Under the pieces are notes generated by a model. The model saw only the letters and a list, made by a program, of their open reading frames with translations. It searched no databases and was not told the DNA's origin. Both the position numbers and the translations under genes were made by a program. From Marinobacter mangrovi (GTDB lineage: Bacteria > Pseudomonadota > Gammaproteobacteria > Pseudomonadales > Oleiphilaceae), in the NCBI RefSeq assembly GCF_016798325.1, contig NZ_JAERVO010000005.1, positions 124,001 to 188,000 of the forward strand: a stretch of DNA of 64,000 bases. Reading direction: 5' to 3'. Below are positions 48,477-56,926 of this stretch, piece after piece (positions within the stretch are counted from its first letter, which is position 1; each line of letters opens with the position of its first letter).

Positions 48477-48536
48477 GGCAGGCGAACACCGCCTGCCGTT
48501 CTCCATGACAACGGCCCGGCCGCAAACGGCCGGGCC
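48477..48536 (+). terminator. Double hairpin between dctP and dctQ (operon 2)
   Basis: Two perfect stem-loops in a row: GGCAGGCG/CGCCTGCC (48477-48497, 5-base loop) and GGCCCGGCCG/CGGCCGGGCC (48513-48536, CAAA loop). With no long T-run, they probably act as an mRNA-stabilising or partial-termination element that keeps binding protein in excess. Confidence 0.72.
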
Positions 48537-48570
48537 TCTGAGCCCAAGCCGTTCCAGATCAAGGTAACCA

Positions 48571-49131
48571 ATGACTTCTTCCTCCGCCGGTCTCTATAGC
48601 CGTATCGAGGCGCTGGTCACCGCATCCGCCCGAATACTGATTGTCTTCAGCGGGTTCCTCCTCATCAGCGCCATTCTCATTACCTGTTCCAGCATCACCG
48701 GGCGAGCCCTGACATCGGCCGGGTTGTCCGCGATCCCCGGGGATTACGAGCTGGTGGAAATCCTCTGCGGCCTGGCCGTGTTTGCCTTCATGCCCTATTG
48801 CCAGCTGTCCCGGGGCCATATCAGCGTGGATCTGTTCATCCAGGGCCTGGGCCCCAAAGCGATGGCCTGGACGCAGCTGCTGGGCGACGTAGTGATGACC
48901 GGACTGGTGACGGTCATGGCCTGGCGTCACTTTGCCGGCACCCTCGACAAGCACGCCTACGGCGAGACCTCGTTCATCCTGCAGATTCCCGTCTGGTGGT
49001 CCTATGCCGTGGCCATGGTCCTGCTGGCCCTGTTCTGGCTCACCAGCCTGTTTACCGTGTGGCGGGACATCGTCGCGCTGCGTACGGGATCGTTCGACGA
49101 TCACTCAGCTTCCGGAGGCGAGCACGCATGA
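48571..49131 (+). CDS. dctQ: TRAP transporter small membrane subunit DctQ (operon 2)
   Basis: A 186-residue four-helix protein with YELVEILCGLAVFAFMPYCQLSRGHISVD, the DctQ signature. Its TGA overlaps the dctM ATG (ATGA), coupling translation of the two permease subunits. Confidence 0.92.
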   Translation: MTSSSAGLYSRIEALVTASARILIVFSGFLLISAILITCSSITGRALTSAGLSAIPGDYELVEILCGLAVFAFMPYCQLSRGHISVDLFIQGLGPKAMAWTQLLGDVVMTGLVTVMAWRHFAGTLDKHAYGETSFILQIPVWWSYAVAMVLLALFWLTSLFTVWRDIVALRTGSFDDHSASGGEHA

Positions 49132-50453
49132 GCAGTATCGACATCGCCCTGTGGTCGTTCCCGGTCCTGATCGCGCTGATCTTTATCCGAATTCCCATCG
49201 GCGCGGCCATGCTGCTGACCGGCCTGGTGGGCACCTGGCTGGTAACCGGGAGCTGGACGCCCATCCTGGCCCAGATGAAGAACCTGAGCTGGTCCAACTT
49301 TGCCAACTATTCCCTGTCGATTATCCCGCTGTTCCTGTTGATGGGGCAGTTCGCAGCACACGGCGGCATGTCCCGGTCGCTGTTCAAGGCGGCCGAGGCG
49401 TTCCTGGGGCATCGCCGGGGCGGCGTCGCCATGTCCGCCGTCGGCGCCTGTGCCGGATTCGGGGCCATCTGCGGCTCCTCACTGGCCACCGCCGCCACCA
49501 TGGCCCAGGTGACCCTGCCGGAACTGCGCCGCTACGGCTACTCGGGTGGTCTGGCGACGGCGGCACTGGCCGCCGGCGGGACGTTGGGCATCCTGATTCC
49601 ACCGTCGGTGGTGCTGGTGATCTACGCGATCCTGACCGAGCAGAACATCGCAAAGCTGTTCGTCGCCGCGTTCGTGCCGGGCATCCTCGCCGCCGTGTTC
49701 TACCTGGTGGCCATTTCGGTGATCGTGCGGGTCTCGAAGGACGCCGAAACCACCTGTGACCGCGTCCCCTGGCCGGCCCGGCTGTCGGCCGTCATCGAAA
49801 TCTGGCCGGTGCTGTTGATCTTTTTCCTGGTGGTGGGCGGCATCTACCTGGGCTGGTTCACGCCCACGGAGGCCGCCGCCATTGGTGCGGCCGGCACCGG
49901 ACTGGTGGCCTGGATCAAGGGTGGCCTGGACCGCGTGCGCCTGATGGATTGCCTGAAGAAGACGGCGGTGTCATCCGGCATGATCTTCTTTATCGTGCTG
50001 GGGGCCGGCGTCTACAACACGTTCCTGGCCTTTTCCCAGCTGCCCCAGAGCGGCGCGGCCTGGGTGGTCGAACAGGGCTTCTCTCCCTGGCTGATACTGA
50101 CGATCATCCTGGCGCTCTTCATCGTTCTGGGCTGCATCATGGACTCCATGTCCATGATCCTGCTGACCGTACCGATCTTTTTCCCGATCGTCAGCGCCAT
50201 GGATTTCGGCCTGCCTCCGGAGGAATTCGCCCTCTGGTTCGGCATCCTCATCCTCGTGGTCGCCGAGGTGGGCCTGATCACCCCGCCCGTCGGACTGAAC
50301 CTGTTCATCATCAACTCGATGGCGCCCGGCGTTCCCATGCGCGACACCTACCGCGGCATCCTGCCTTTCATCTCGGCGGACATCCTGCGCACCTTGGTGC
50401 TGGTGCTGTTCCCGCCGATCAGTCTGTGGCTGGTCCGACTGCTTTATTCCTGA
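49128..50453 (+). CDS. dctM: TRAP transporter large membrane subunit DctM (operon 2)
   Basis: A 441-residue ~12-helix transporter with GAICGSSLATAATMAQVTLPE and LITPPVGLNLFIINSMAP, the two ligand-binding helix-break motifs. A much longer open frame extends upstream in this frame, but it overlaps dctQ. The ATG at 49128 has GGAGG upstream and coupled overlap, so it is the true start. Imports the substrate of binding protein 2; the downstream esterase may supply it. Confidence 0.93.
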   Translation: MSSIDIALWSFPVLIALIFIRIPIGAAMLLTGLVGTWLVTGSWTPILAQMKNLSWSNFANYSLSIIPLFLLMGQFAAHGGMSRSLFKAAEAFLGHRRGGVAMSAVGACAGFGAICGSSLATAATMAQVTLPELRRYGYSGGLATAALAAGGTLGILIPPSVVLVIYAILTEQNIAKLFVAAFVPGILAAVFYLVAISVIVRVSKDAETTCDRVPWPARLSAVIEIWPVLLIFFLVVGGIYLGWFTPTEAAAIGAAGTGLVAWIKGGLDRVRLMDCLKKTAVSSGMIFFIVLGAGVYNTFLAFSQLPQSGAAWVVEQGFSPWLILTIILALFIVLGCIMDSMSMILLTVPIFFPIVSAMDFGLPPEEFALWFGILILVVAEVGLITPPVGLNLFIINSMAPGVPMRDTYRGILPFISADILRTLVLVLFPPISLWLVRLLYS

Positions 50454-50499
50454 CCCGCCGCTTTTCGGTTCGAGCCCTGCGCTGTACTCGAATCCATTC

Positions 50500-50526
50500 G
50501 CAAAGGGTCGCCCGGCGGCCCTTTGC
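50500..50526 (+). terminator. Hairpin after TRAP operon 2
   Basis: GCAAAGGG and CCCTTTGC form an 8-bp stem with an 11-base loop 47 bases after dctM. There is no U-run, so read-through into the esterase gene is possible. Confidence 0.55.
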
Positions 50527-50571
50527 TTCATGAGTGCCTTAAATAATTAAGACAATACCAAGGAGCTAATC

Positions 50572-52299
50572 ATGATCAGAAAAAGGTATCCGGCATGGGT
50601 ACTCGCCGGTTCCGTGCTGCTCACCGGGTGCAATTCGGACGACTCGTCTGACGATGCAGCCGCCAACACCCCAGCCCAGCGCTGCGAGTCACTGAAGCAC
50701 CAGGCGCTGGACGAGACGCAACTCACCTCGTCCACCCTTGAAACCACCGGCGATAACGGTGTGCAGGCCTGCCACGTCGCCGGCAAAATCAACGAGCGAA
50801 CCAGCCCCGTGGACGGACAGACCTACGCCATCGGCTTTGAGCTGTGGCTGCCGGTGGACTGGAACGGCCGGTTTTACTATCAGGGCGGCGGTGGCACCGA
50901 CGGGGCGATTCAGTCCGTGGATCCGGCCATGCTGGCTGAGGGTTGGGCGGTCGTGGTTTCCGACAGCGGTCACAGTAACGACACCAACGTCTCGGAACTG
51001 GCCGGCACCAACGAATTCGGCCTCGATCCCCAGGCCCGGTTGGACTATGGCTACAACGGCCCGGCCCAGGCGACCCTGAAAGCCAAGGCCCTGACGGAAT
51101 CGTTCTATGACGACGCCATCGATTACTCGTACTTCCAGGGTTGTTCCGAAGGCGGGCGTGAGGGGCTGATGTTCTCCCAGCGTTATCCGACCTACTTCGA
51201 CGGCATCGTCGCGGGCAACCCGGGCATGGACCTGCCCAAGGCGGCAGTCGCGGAAGCCTGGGATTCGCAGGCCTTCGCCGAGGCCGCGACGCAAACCACC
51301 GAGTTCGGCAACCCGGACCTGGCCAGCGCCTTCAGCGATGACGACCTGTCGACCATTGGCGACGCCATTCTGGATGCCTGCGACGCCGACGACGGCCTGG
51401 TCGATGGCATGGTCTTCGATCCCCAGGCCTGCGACTTCGATCCCAGCACCCTGGGACCCGGCGGTACGGGTGATCTGACGGCCGCGCAGGTGACCGCACT
51501 GCAAAAGGTCTTCGGCGGCGCCAGAAACGCCCTGGATGAACCACTTTATGCCGGCTGGTTCTGGGATCCAGGCGTTGCCGCCCAGGGTTGGCGCGTGTGG
51601 AAAACCGGCCCACTGTCCCCGGACCTTCCCGGCAACAGCGGCCTGAACGTCACGCTCGGCGGCGGTTCGTTGCCTTTCGTTTTCACCACTCCACCCAATT
51701 CGATGACCAACGGCACCGCGATCACCACCGGGAGCCAGGTGGAAGACGCCAATCCCCTCGATCAACCGGGCATGAGCGGTTATGGCGGCGCCTTCGTGCA
51801 GTGGATCCTGGGCTTCAACATGGATACGGACGCCCCCAAGATCTACGCAACCGATGACACCTACACCGAAGCGGCCATGACCTTCATGGGCACCAGCTCC
51901 ACGGACTATGCCGGCTTCCGGGACCACGGCAGCAAGCTGCTGGTGTACACCGGCCAGGCGGACCCGGTGTTCTCATCGAAATACCATCTGCAGTGGTACA
52001 ACAACCTGGTCTCGGCCAACGGCGGGCTGGCGGCAACCCAAAGCTTTGCCCGGATCTTTGTCGTTCCCGGCATGAACCATTGCGGCGGCGGCCCGAGCAC
52101 CTCCCAGTTCGACTCGCTCAATGCGCTGCAGCAGTGGGTCGAAAAAGACCAGGCACCCGAGCGCATCACGGCGACCGCGCCGGAAGGCACGCCCTGGCCC
52201 GGCAGGACGCGGCCCCTCTGCGCGTATCCAGAGCAGGCCCACTACACGGGATCCGGCGACATCGAGGACGCCAGCAACTTTGAGTGCCGCACCCCCTAG
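50572..52299 (+). CDS. Tannase/feruloyl esterase-family lipoprotein
   Basis: A 575-residue serine hydrolase of PF07519. It is a lipoprotein: GSVLLTGC gives lipidated Cys20. The nucleophile elbow GCSEGGREG places Ser192; the acid is likely Asp in GQADPVFS, and His is in PGMNHCGGG. Paired cysteines flank these (the family's disulfide that links Ser and His regions). These enzymes cleave esters of gallic, ferulic or other aromatic acids, or terephthalate monoesters (MHETase-type), releasing a carboxylic acid. AAGGAG precedes the ATG. Position right after the TRAP operon and opposite a porin suggests the released acid is taken up by that TRAP system. Confidence 0.9.
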   Translation: MIRKRYPAWVLAGSVLLTGCNSDDSSDDAAANTPAQRCESLKHQALDETQLTSSTLETTGDNGVQACHVAGKINERTSPVDGQTYAIGFELWLPVDWNGRFYYQGGGGTDGAIQSVDPAMLAEGWAVVVSDSGHSNDTNVSELAGTNEFGLDPQARLDYGYNGPAQATLKAKALTESFYDDAIDYSYFQGCSEGGREGLMFSQRYPTYFDGIVAGNPGMDLPKAAVAEAWDSQAFAEAATQTTEFGNPDLASAFSDDDLSTIGDAILDACDADDGLVDGMVFDPQACDFDPSTLGPGGTGDLTAAQVTALQKVFGGARNALDEPLYAGWFWDPGVAAQGWRVWKTGPLSPDLPGNSGLNVTLGGGSLPFVFTTPPNSMTNGTAITTGSQVEDANPLDQPGMSGYGGAFVQWILGFNMDTDAPKIYATDDTYTEAAMTFMGTSSTDYAGFRDHGSKLLVYTGQADPVFSSKYHLQWYNNLVSANGGLAATQSFARIFVVPGMNHCGGGPSTSQFDSLNALQQWVEKDQAPERITATAPEGTPWPGRTRPLCAYPEQAHYTGSGDIEDASNFECRTP

Positions 52300-52532
52300 G
52301 CACGGCCTCGCGGCCCTGGGGATTCCAATCCGGGGCCACGCCTGATGGCGTGACGGCATGGGGCCGGGTGTCTTCCCGGTTACCATCGCCGCCACGCCAT
52401 TTTTGTTGGGGGCTTTGTCAGGGGCCGCCCGGCCCCCACGACTCGAGGGTGCAGAGCCCTATGCCCGACGTCGAAGAGGCTTCCCTGTTGCGGGCCCCGA
52501 ACACCACCCAAGCGCCGTGAGCCGCCCACAAA

Positions 52533-52560
52533 AAAGGGGCTGACATCCGCCAGCCCCTTT
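52533..52560. terminator. Bidirectional terminator between esterase and porin
   Basis: AAAGGGGCTG and CAGCCCCTTT pair perfectly (10 bp, 8-base loop) with A and T tails on either side, between two converging genes. Confidence 0.87.
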
Positions 52561-52585
52561 CTTCCCGCGTTGCAGCACCTGGGTT

Positions 52586-53869
52586 TCAGAACTTGTAACG
52601 CAACCCCACCATGTAGCCTTCCTGGCTCTCGCCGGCGGCCGGCGCGGTATTGGGACCGGCACCGGATACGGCGTAGGCCGCATTGTCGCTGTTGGTGATG
52701 TACCCCATCTGGGCATAGGTATCCAGGCCCGAGGCCAGGTTATAGATACCCCGGATCACCGCCAGCGTCGCGTCGGCATCCTGGTCGTCGTTCGTGATGT
52801 CGTACACCCCGCCATCCAGCGTGAATTTGGGCGTGAACTTGTAATTGGCAGTCACGTAGTACGCATCCGATTGGATGTTGGTGGCCGCGGTGTCCAGTTC
52901 GCGGCCCAGCCAGCCCACGCCGACCTTGCCATCCCCCAGCTTCACGTAGCCGCCCAGGCTGGTGCGGCGATCCGTGTCGCCGGAGTCGCTCATATCCACG
53001 GGCGGCTGGCCGTTGAAGAAGAACGCCTGCGCACCGTCACCGCCGTTGAGCGTGTCGATCGCCGCGGCGAGACCAAACGTACCGGTATCGTATTTGAGCA
53101 TGGCCGACCAGGCCTGACAGGCGGAGGAGTCGCCCACCTGCAGGGACTCGCCGCCGCAGGTACCGGACGCCGGCACCCCCCCGCTGGTGTCGCGACCGAA
53201 GGAGTAGCTGACGCCGGCGGAAATCCGGTCGGTGAAACGATGCATCCAGGACAGGGAATTGTCGTAGCGGGCATTGGGCAGATAGGCATCCAGGGAACCC
53301 AGCGCATAGATGTTGGGGCCGATGAGATCGGAGGTCCCCTGGGCGAACAGGAAGACCGAGTACTGACGTCCTACGGTCAATCGGCCATAGGGGGTTTGCA
53401 GCCCGACATAGAGCTGGCGACCGAACAGTCGACCGCCCTGCCCCTGGGTGCCGTCATCGGCGTTGAACCCCATCTCCAGCTTGGCCAGACCCCGGTAGCC
53501 CTCGGCGATATCAATGTGGGCGTCGATACCCAACCGCGATGCCATGGTGCCGGTGATGGCGGGGATTCGTGTCAGCCCGTCGCTGTCTTCCCCGATGTTG
53601 GTGATGTGTTCGACGCCGGTATCCAGAACACCGTAGAGGGACACGTCGGAGCGATCCGCAAGCGACCCCGGCTCCGGTGCCTGCGCCTGTTGCTTCTGCA
53701 GCGCTTCAATCTGCTGGCGCTGGACTTCGAGCTGTTGTTGAAGATCCTCCAGGCTCGTTGCTGCCACAGCAGGCAGCGCCGGGAGAGACAGAGCCGCGAT
53801 CAGGGCCAGGTTCAGCCCCCGTTTTGCAGGTAGGCTCGTTCGTTGTTGTTTTGTTGTTTTTGTTCTCAT
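52586..53869 (-). CDS. Outer-membrane porin, general bacterial type
   Basis: A 427-residue porin. The signal peptide runs to about residue 37 (LPAVAA), a short coiled coil (EDLQQQLEVQRQQIEALQKQQ region) follows, then a 16-strand-type barrel opening with SDVSLYGVLDTGVEH. GRLFGRQLYVGLQTPYGRLTVGRQ is the family's constriction-loop segment and the C-terminal Phe (LRYKF) is the BAM signal. It admits small solutes; its promoter carries the long MarR-type palindrome. AGGAGG lies seven bases before the ATG. Confidence 0.92.
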   Translation of the reverse strand: MRTKTTKQQRTSLPAKRGLNLALIAALSLPALPAVAATSLEDLQQQLEVQRQQIEALQKQQAQAPEPGSLADRSDVSLYGVLDTGVEHITNIGEDSDGLTRIPAITGTMASRLGIDAHIDIAEGYRGLAKLEMGFNADDGTQGQGGRLFGRQLYVGLQTPYGRLTVGRQYSVFLFAQGTSDLIGPNIYALGSLDAYLPNARYDNSLSWMHRFTDRISAGVSYSFGRDTSGGVPASGTCGGESLQVGDSSACQAWSAMLKYDTGTFGLAAAIDTLNGGDGAQAFFFNGQPPVDMSDSGDTDRRTSLGGYVKLGDGKVGVGWLGRELDTAATNIQSDAYYVTANYKFTPKFTLDGGVYDITNDDQDADATLAVIRGIYNLASGLDTYAQMGYITNSDNAAYAVSGAGPNTAPAAGESQEGYMVGLRYKF

Positions 53870-54170
53870 TCATCAACCTCCTATCAGGCTTTTGTCGGGC
53901 GTTGCTGCGCCCGGTCTCCGGAACGGTGCGTTGATCGCTGCGAGTGACGCCTAAGTGGAACGCACTCCGGCAATCAATTAAATATCAACTAAGTTGATAT
54001 TTAATTGATGCTATTCCTATTATTGAACAAAAGCAAGACAATGCCGGCAGCGCCTCAGCAGCAGGCGCTATGCGGCCGACAGGTCACCATCCAGGGAGTG
54101 GAATGCGATTGACATCTTCGAATCGGAAAGGCCGGCTGTCCGGCGGAAACGCGAGTCAAACAGGAGAGGC
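53870..54170. other. Spacer between porin and MarR genes
   Basis: About 300 bases containing the porin promoter region and the 37-bp palindrome. Nothing else recognisable. Confidence 0.55.
53973..54009. promoter_or_regulatory. 37-bp perfect palindrome, MarR-type operator of the porin gene
   Basis: Two 17-base arms are perfectly complementary around a 3-base centre. The core (53983-53999) is TATCAACTAAGTTGATA, 16 of 17 identical with the site before TRAP operon 2. It lies ~104 bases upstream of the porin start and ~160 bases from the marR stop. Perfect symmetry of this length is unusual and could be two overlapping operators. Confidence 0.8.
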
Positions 54171-54668
54171 TTAGAGTTCCGCCAGCATTCTGACCAAGCC
54201 GCGCAACTGGTTCTTCAGCGCCAGACTCTCGTCAACGGACAGTTCAGCCAGCATGCGACGCTCAAGCTCAGCGATCACCTTGTCTCCCTCCGCGAGGATA
54301 TCCTTGCCCGCGTCGGTCAGGCTGATCTGAATGATGCGTTTGTGGGTGGGATCCGGTTTGCGTTCGATCCAGGCGTTTTTTTCCATCACCTTGATCAATT
54401 CGTTGGCCGCCTGCGGCGACACCATGGTGCGCTCTGCCAACTGCGCATTGGACTGCTGCCCGCGAATGTCGACAACAGACAGCGCGGTGTATTGCCCCAC
54501 CGTCAGCCCCAGTGGCGACAAGGCGTGCCGTATATGGCGATTCAGCGAACGGTCCAGACGACCAATAATGTAGGCCACCCCCAGAGGCTTCTCCGTCGGC
54601 AAATCGTCTGAGCCTCTGAGCTTGTCTTCCGGCAGCGTCTTCTTGGTCGACAATTCTGAATCCTCCAT
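54171..54668 (-). CDS. MarR-family regulator
   Basis: A 165-residue MarR protein with the winged helix at ~residues 60-125: LTVGQYTALSVVDIRGQQSNAQLAERTMVSPQAANELIKVMEKNAWIERKPDPTHKRIIQISLTDAGK (matched by segment). MarR proteins of this kind sense aromatic or phenolic ligands. The start is set at 54668 because a TATAAT (54705-54710 on the minus strand) lies within any longer frame. It is the natural candidate for binding the TATCAAC-3-GTTGATA sites. Confidence 0.9.
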   Translation of the reverse strand: MEDSELSTKKTLPEDKLRGSDDLPTEKPLGVAYIIGRLDRSLNRHIRHALSPLGLTVGQYTALSVVDIRGQQSNAQLAERTMVSPQAANELIKVMEKNAWIERKPDPTHKRIIQISLTDAGKDILAEGDKVIAELERRMLAELSVDESLALKNQLRGLVRMLAEL

Positions 54669-54704
54669 CGAGTCTTTGAACAAACTGATACCCAGTCGAC
54701 GCCG

Positions 54705-54730
54705 ATTATAGAGTATCAACATCAAATCAA
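54705..54730 (-). promoter_or_regulatory. marR promoter with half-operator
   Basis: A perfect TATAAT -10 (54705-54710, minus strand) is followed upstream by GTTGATA (54714-54720), exactly one arm of the operator seen at the porin and TRAP 2 promoters. A TTGATT lies 14 bases upstream of the -10, a short spacing. Weak autoregulation is inferred. Confidence 0.55.
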
Positions 54731-54876
54731 GCTACTTCATACAATTTAGCTTCCGCCTGATCGTGCCCCGTTCTTGATGGTTCCGCCCAAACGCCTCTTG
54801 CTCAAATACCAGCCACAGTCCGCCACGCCGCCGTTCATCAGGCTGACGGTCATTCATCCTGAGCTTACCCACGCTC

Positions 54877-54896
54877 TTATCCACAGATTTTGTGGA
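54877..54896. repeat. DnaA-box palindromic element, copy 3
   Basis: TTATCCACAGATTTTGTGGA, preceded by CTTACCCACG (54864-54873) as in copy 2. Located between the marR promoter and the aldo/keto reductase stop. Confidence 0.8.
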
Positions 54897-54921
54897 TGGC
54901 GTGGGCAGGCCCGGCATGGAT

Positions 54922-55794
54922 TCACTCAGGTTTGGCCACGCGCTCCAACGCCGTCAGCGCGGCGTCGGGCAAGGTCAGTGAAGCCGCCGCCAGATTTTCG
55001 CGCAAGTGCGCCAGCGACGAGGTACCGGGAATCAGGAGAATGTTGGGCGACCGCCGCAGCAGCCAGGCCAGCGCCACCTGCATCGGCTGAGCGTCCAGAT
55101 CGTTGGCCACCTGGTCGAGAATCGACGACTGCAATGGCGAAAACCCACCCAGGGGAAAGAACGGGACATAGGCGATGCCATGGCGGGCCAGCTCGTCGAT
55201 CAGGCCATCATCATCCCGGTGGGCCAGGTTGTACTGGTTCTGCACGCAAACGACCGGCGCAATACGGCGCGCTTCCGCCACCTGCGCAGCGGTGACGTTG
55301 CTTAATCCGAGGTGACGGATCAGTCCCTGCTGCTGCAGTTCGGCCAGCACAGTGAAAGGCTCTTCCAGGGAGCCTTCGGCCGGGCCGTGAGTGTCGAACA
55401 TGGCGCGCAGGTTCACCACGTCGAGCGCCTCGATGCCAAGGTGCTCCAGGTTATCATGCACCGCCTGGATCAACGCCTGCCGCGAAAAAGCGGGCAACCA
55501 GTTGCCCTCGCCATCGCGACGGGCGCCGATTTTGGTGGCAATCGTCAAGTCGTCGCCATAGGGATGCAGTGCTTCCCGAATCAGTCGATTGGTGACGTAT
55601 GGACCGTAAAAGTCCGACGTGTCGATGTGATTCACGCCACGGGCAATCACTTCCTTCAGAACGGCTTTTGCGGCCTGCGGATCTTTGGGCGGGCCGAACA
55701 CACCGGGGCCCGCCAGCTGCATGGCGCCATACCCCAGTCGATTCACCCGTCGGTCGCCCAGCTGGTATGTGCCTGCGTCATGGATTGCGGTCAT
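54922..55794 (-). CDS. Aldo/keto reductase
   Basis: A 290-residue (alpha/beta)8 oxidoreductase. NHIDTSDFYGPYVTNRLI contains the catalytic Asp and Tyr, IATKIG the Lys, and IPGTSSLAHLRENLAAA the C-terminal NADPH-binding loop. It is of the bacterial AKR group related to pyridoxal reductase and general aldehyde reductases. AGGAGA precedes the ATG. Divergent from a LysR gene 98 bases away, its probable regulator. Confidence 0.93.
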   Translation of the reverse strand: MTAIHDAGTYQLGDRRVNRLGYGAMQLAGPGVFGPPKDPQAAKAVLKEVIARGVNHIDTSDFYGPYVTNRLIREALHPYGDDLTIATKIGARRDGEGNWLPAFSRQALIQAVHDNLEHLGIEALDVVNLRAMFDTHGPAEGSLEEPFTVLAELQQQGLIRHLGLSNVTAAQVAEARRIAPVVCVQNQYNLAHRDDDGLIDELARHGIAYVPFFPLGGFSPLQSSILDQVANDLDAQPMQVALAWLLRRSPNILLIPGTSSLAHLRENLAAASLTLPDAALTALERVAKPE

Positions 55795-55892
55795 GGAAAC
55801 TCTCCTTTGATGGGAACCGCAAACAGTCTAAAAAGCCGCCATCTGTGCGACAATCAGGTAAATTAAAGACGGGCTGTACGGATATTCGGACA

Positions 55893-56795
55893 ATGACAAC
55901 CGACCTGAACGACCTGGGCGCCGTCGTAGCCGTAGCGAAAGCCGGCGGCTTCCGGGAAGCAGCACGCGCCACCGGAAGTAGCGCCTCACGGCTGAGTGAT
56001 GCCGTACGCCGGATGGAAGCTTCATTGGGCATTCGCCTGTTTAACCGCACCACACGAAGCGTGGTTCCCACCGAAGCCGGCACGCTGTTGCTGTCCCGGC
56101 TGGCGCCGGCCATGAGTGAGATCGACACGGCCCTGGATTCCCTGAATCGCCTGCGGGACCGGCCAAGTGGCACCCTGCGGCTGAATGTCCCCGTCAGTGC
56201 GGCGAAGCTGGTGCTGCCGGATATCGTGGTGCCATTCCTCGAGGCCTACCCCGAGATCAAGCTGGAGATCATCGCGGAAAGCAACGTGGTCGACGTCTTC
56301 AAGGCCGGCTGCGACGCGGGCATTCGCTATGACGAGCGTCTGGAACAGGACATGATCGCCATCCCCATCGGCCCGCGCACCCAGCGTTTTGCGGTGGCCG
56401 CCGCGCCGTCCCTGCTGGACCGTTTGGGCCGTCCCGGCCATCCGCGCGACCTGCTGGACTATCCATGCATCCGGGGGCGCTATGCCTCCGGCATGTCAAC
56501 GGCGTGGGAGTTCGAAAAATCGGGAGAAATCATCCGGATCGAACCGACCGGACCGCTGACGGTCAGCATCGGCGCGGCGGTGGATCTGTCCGTGCAGGCT
56601 GCCGTTGGCGGAACGGGCGTCATCCAGCTGTTTGAGTCCTGGCTGCAGCCCCACCTCGACAGCGGCGCCCTGGAGCCGGTACTGGAGCCCTGGTGGCAGA
56701 CCTTCTCCGGCCCCTATCTGTACTACCCCGGCCACCGCCTGGTGCCGGCGCCGCTGCGCGCCTTTATCGATTTCATCAAGGCCCGGGATCTTTGA
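55893..56795 (+). CDS. LysR-family regulator (divergent to aldo/keto reductase)
   Basis: A 300-residue LTTR of the CrgA-like group: HTH in LGAVVAVAKAGGFREAARATGSSASRLSDAVRRMEASLG, effector domain opening GTLRLNVPVSAAKLVLPDIV. The start MTTDLND is by family length; the open frame continues upstream through the divergent gene and is not used. Confidence 0.92.
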   Translation: MTTDLNDLGAVVAVAKAGGFREAARATGSSASRLSDAVRRMEASLGIRLFNRTTRSVVPTEAGTLLLSRLAPAMSEIDTALDSLNRLRDRPSGTLRLNVPVSAAKLVLPDIVVPFLEAYPEIKLEIIAESNVVDVFKAGCDAGIRYDERLEQDMIAIPIGPRTQRFAVAAAPSLLDRLGRPGHPRDLLDYPCIRGRYASGMSTAWEFEKSGEIIRIEPTGPLTVSIGAAVDLSVQAAVGGTGVIQLFESWLQPHLDSGALEPVLEPWWQTFSGPYLYYPGHRLVPAPLRAFIDFIKARDL

Positions 56796-56926
56796 GGCGA
56801 TAGTCCGCCTCCAAAGTGCCCTGTGATGTCCGCAGTCGGCGCTTACGGCCCCTCAGATCCAACCCGAAGCGCTAACCCCGGGCCCGCTCTAAGCATGCCA
56901 GTCAGAGGGGCCAGCCCAATCACGTT

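Noticed and set aside
48798-49127. In-frame upstream extension of the second DctM
   Set aside because: It overlaps almost all of dctQ; the ATG at 49128 has a ribosome site and the usual ATGA coupling.
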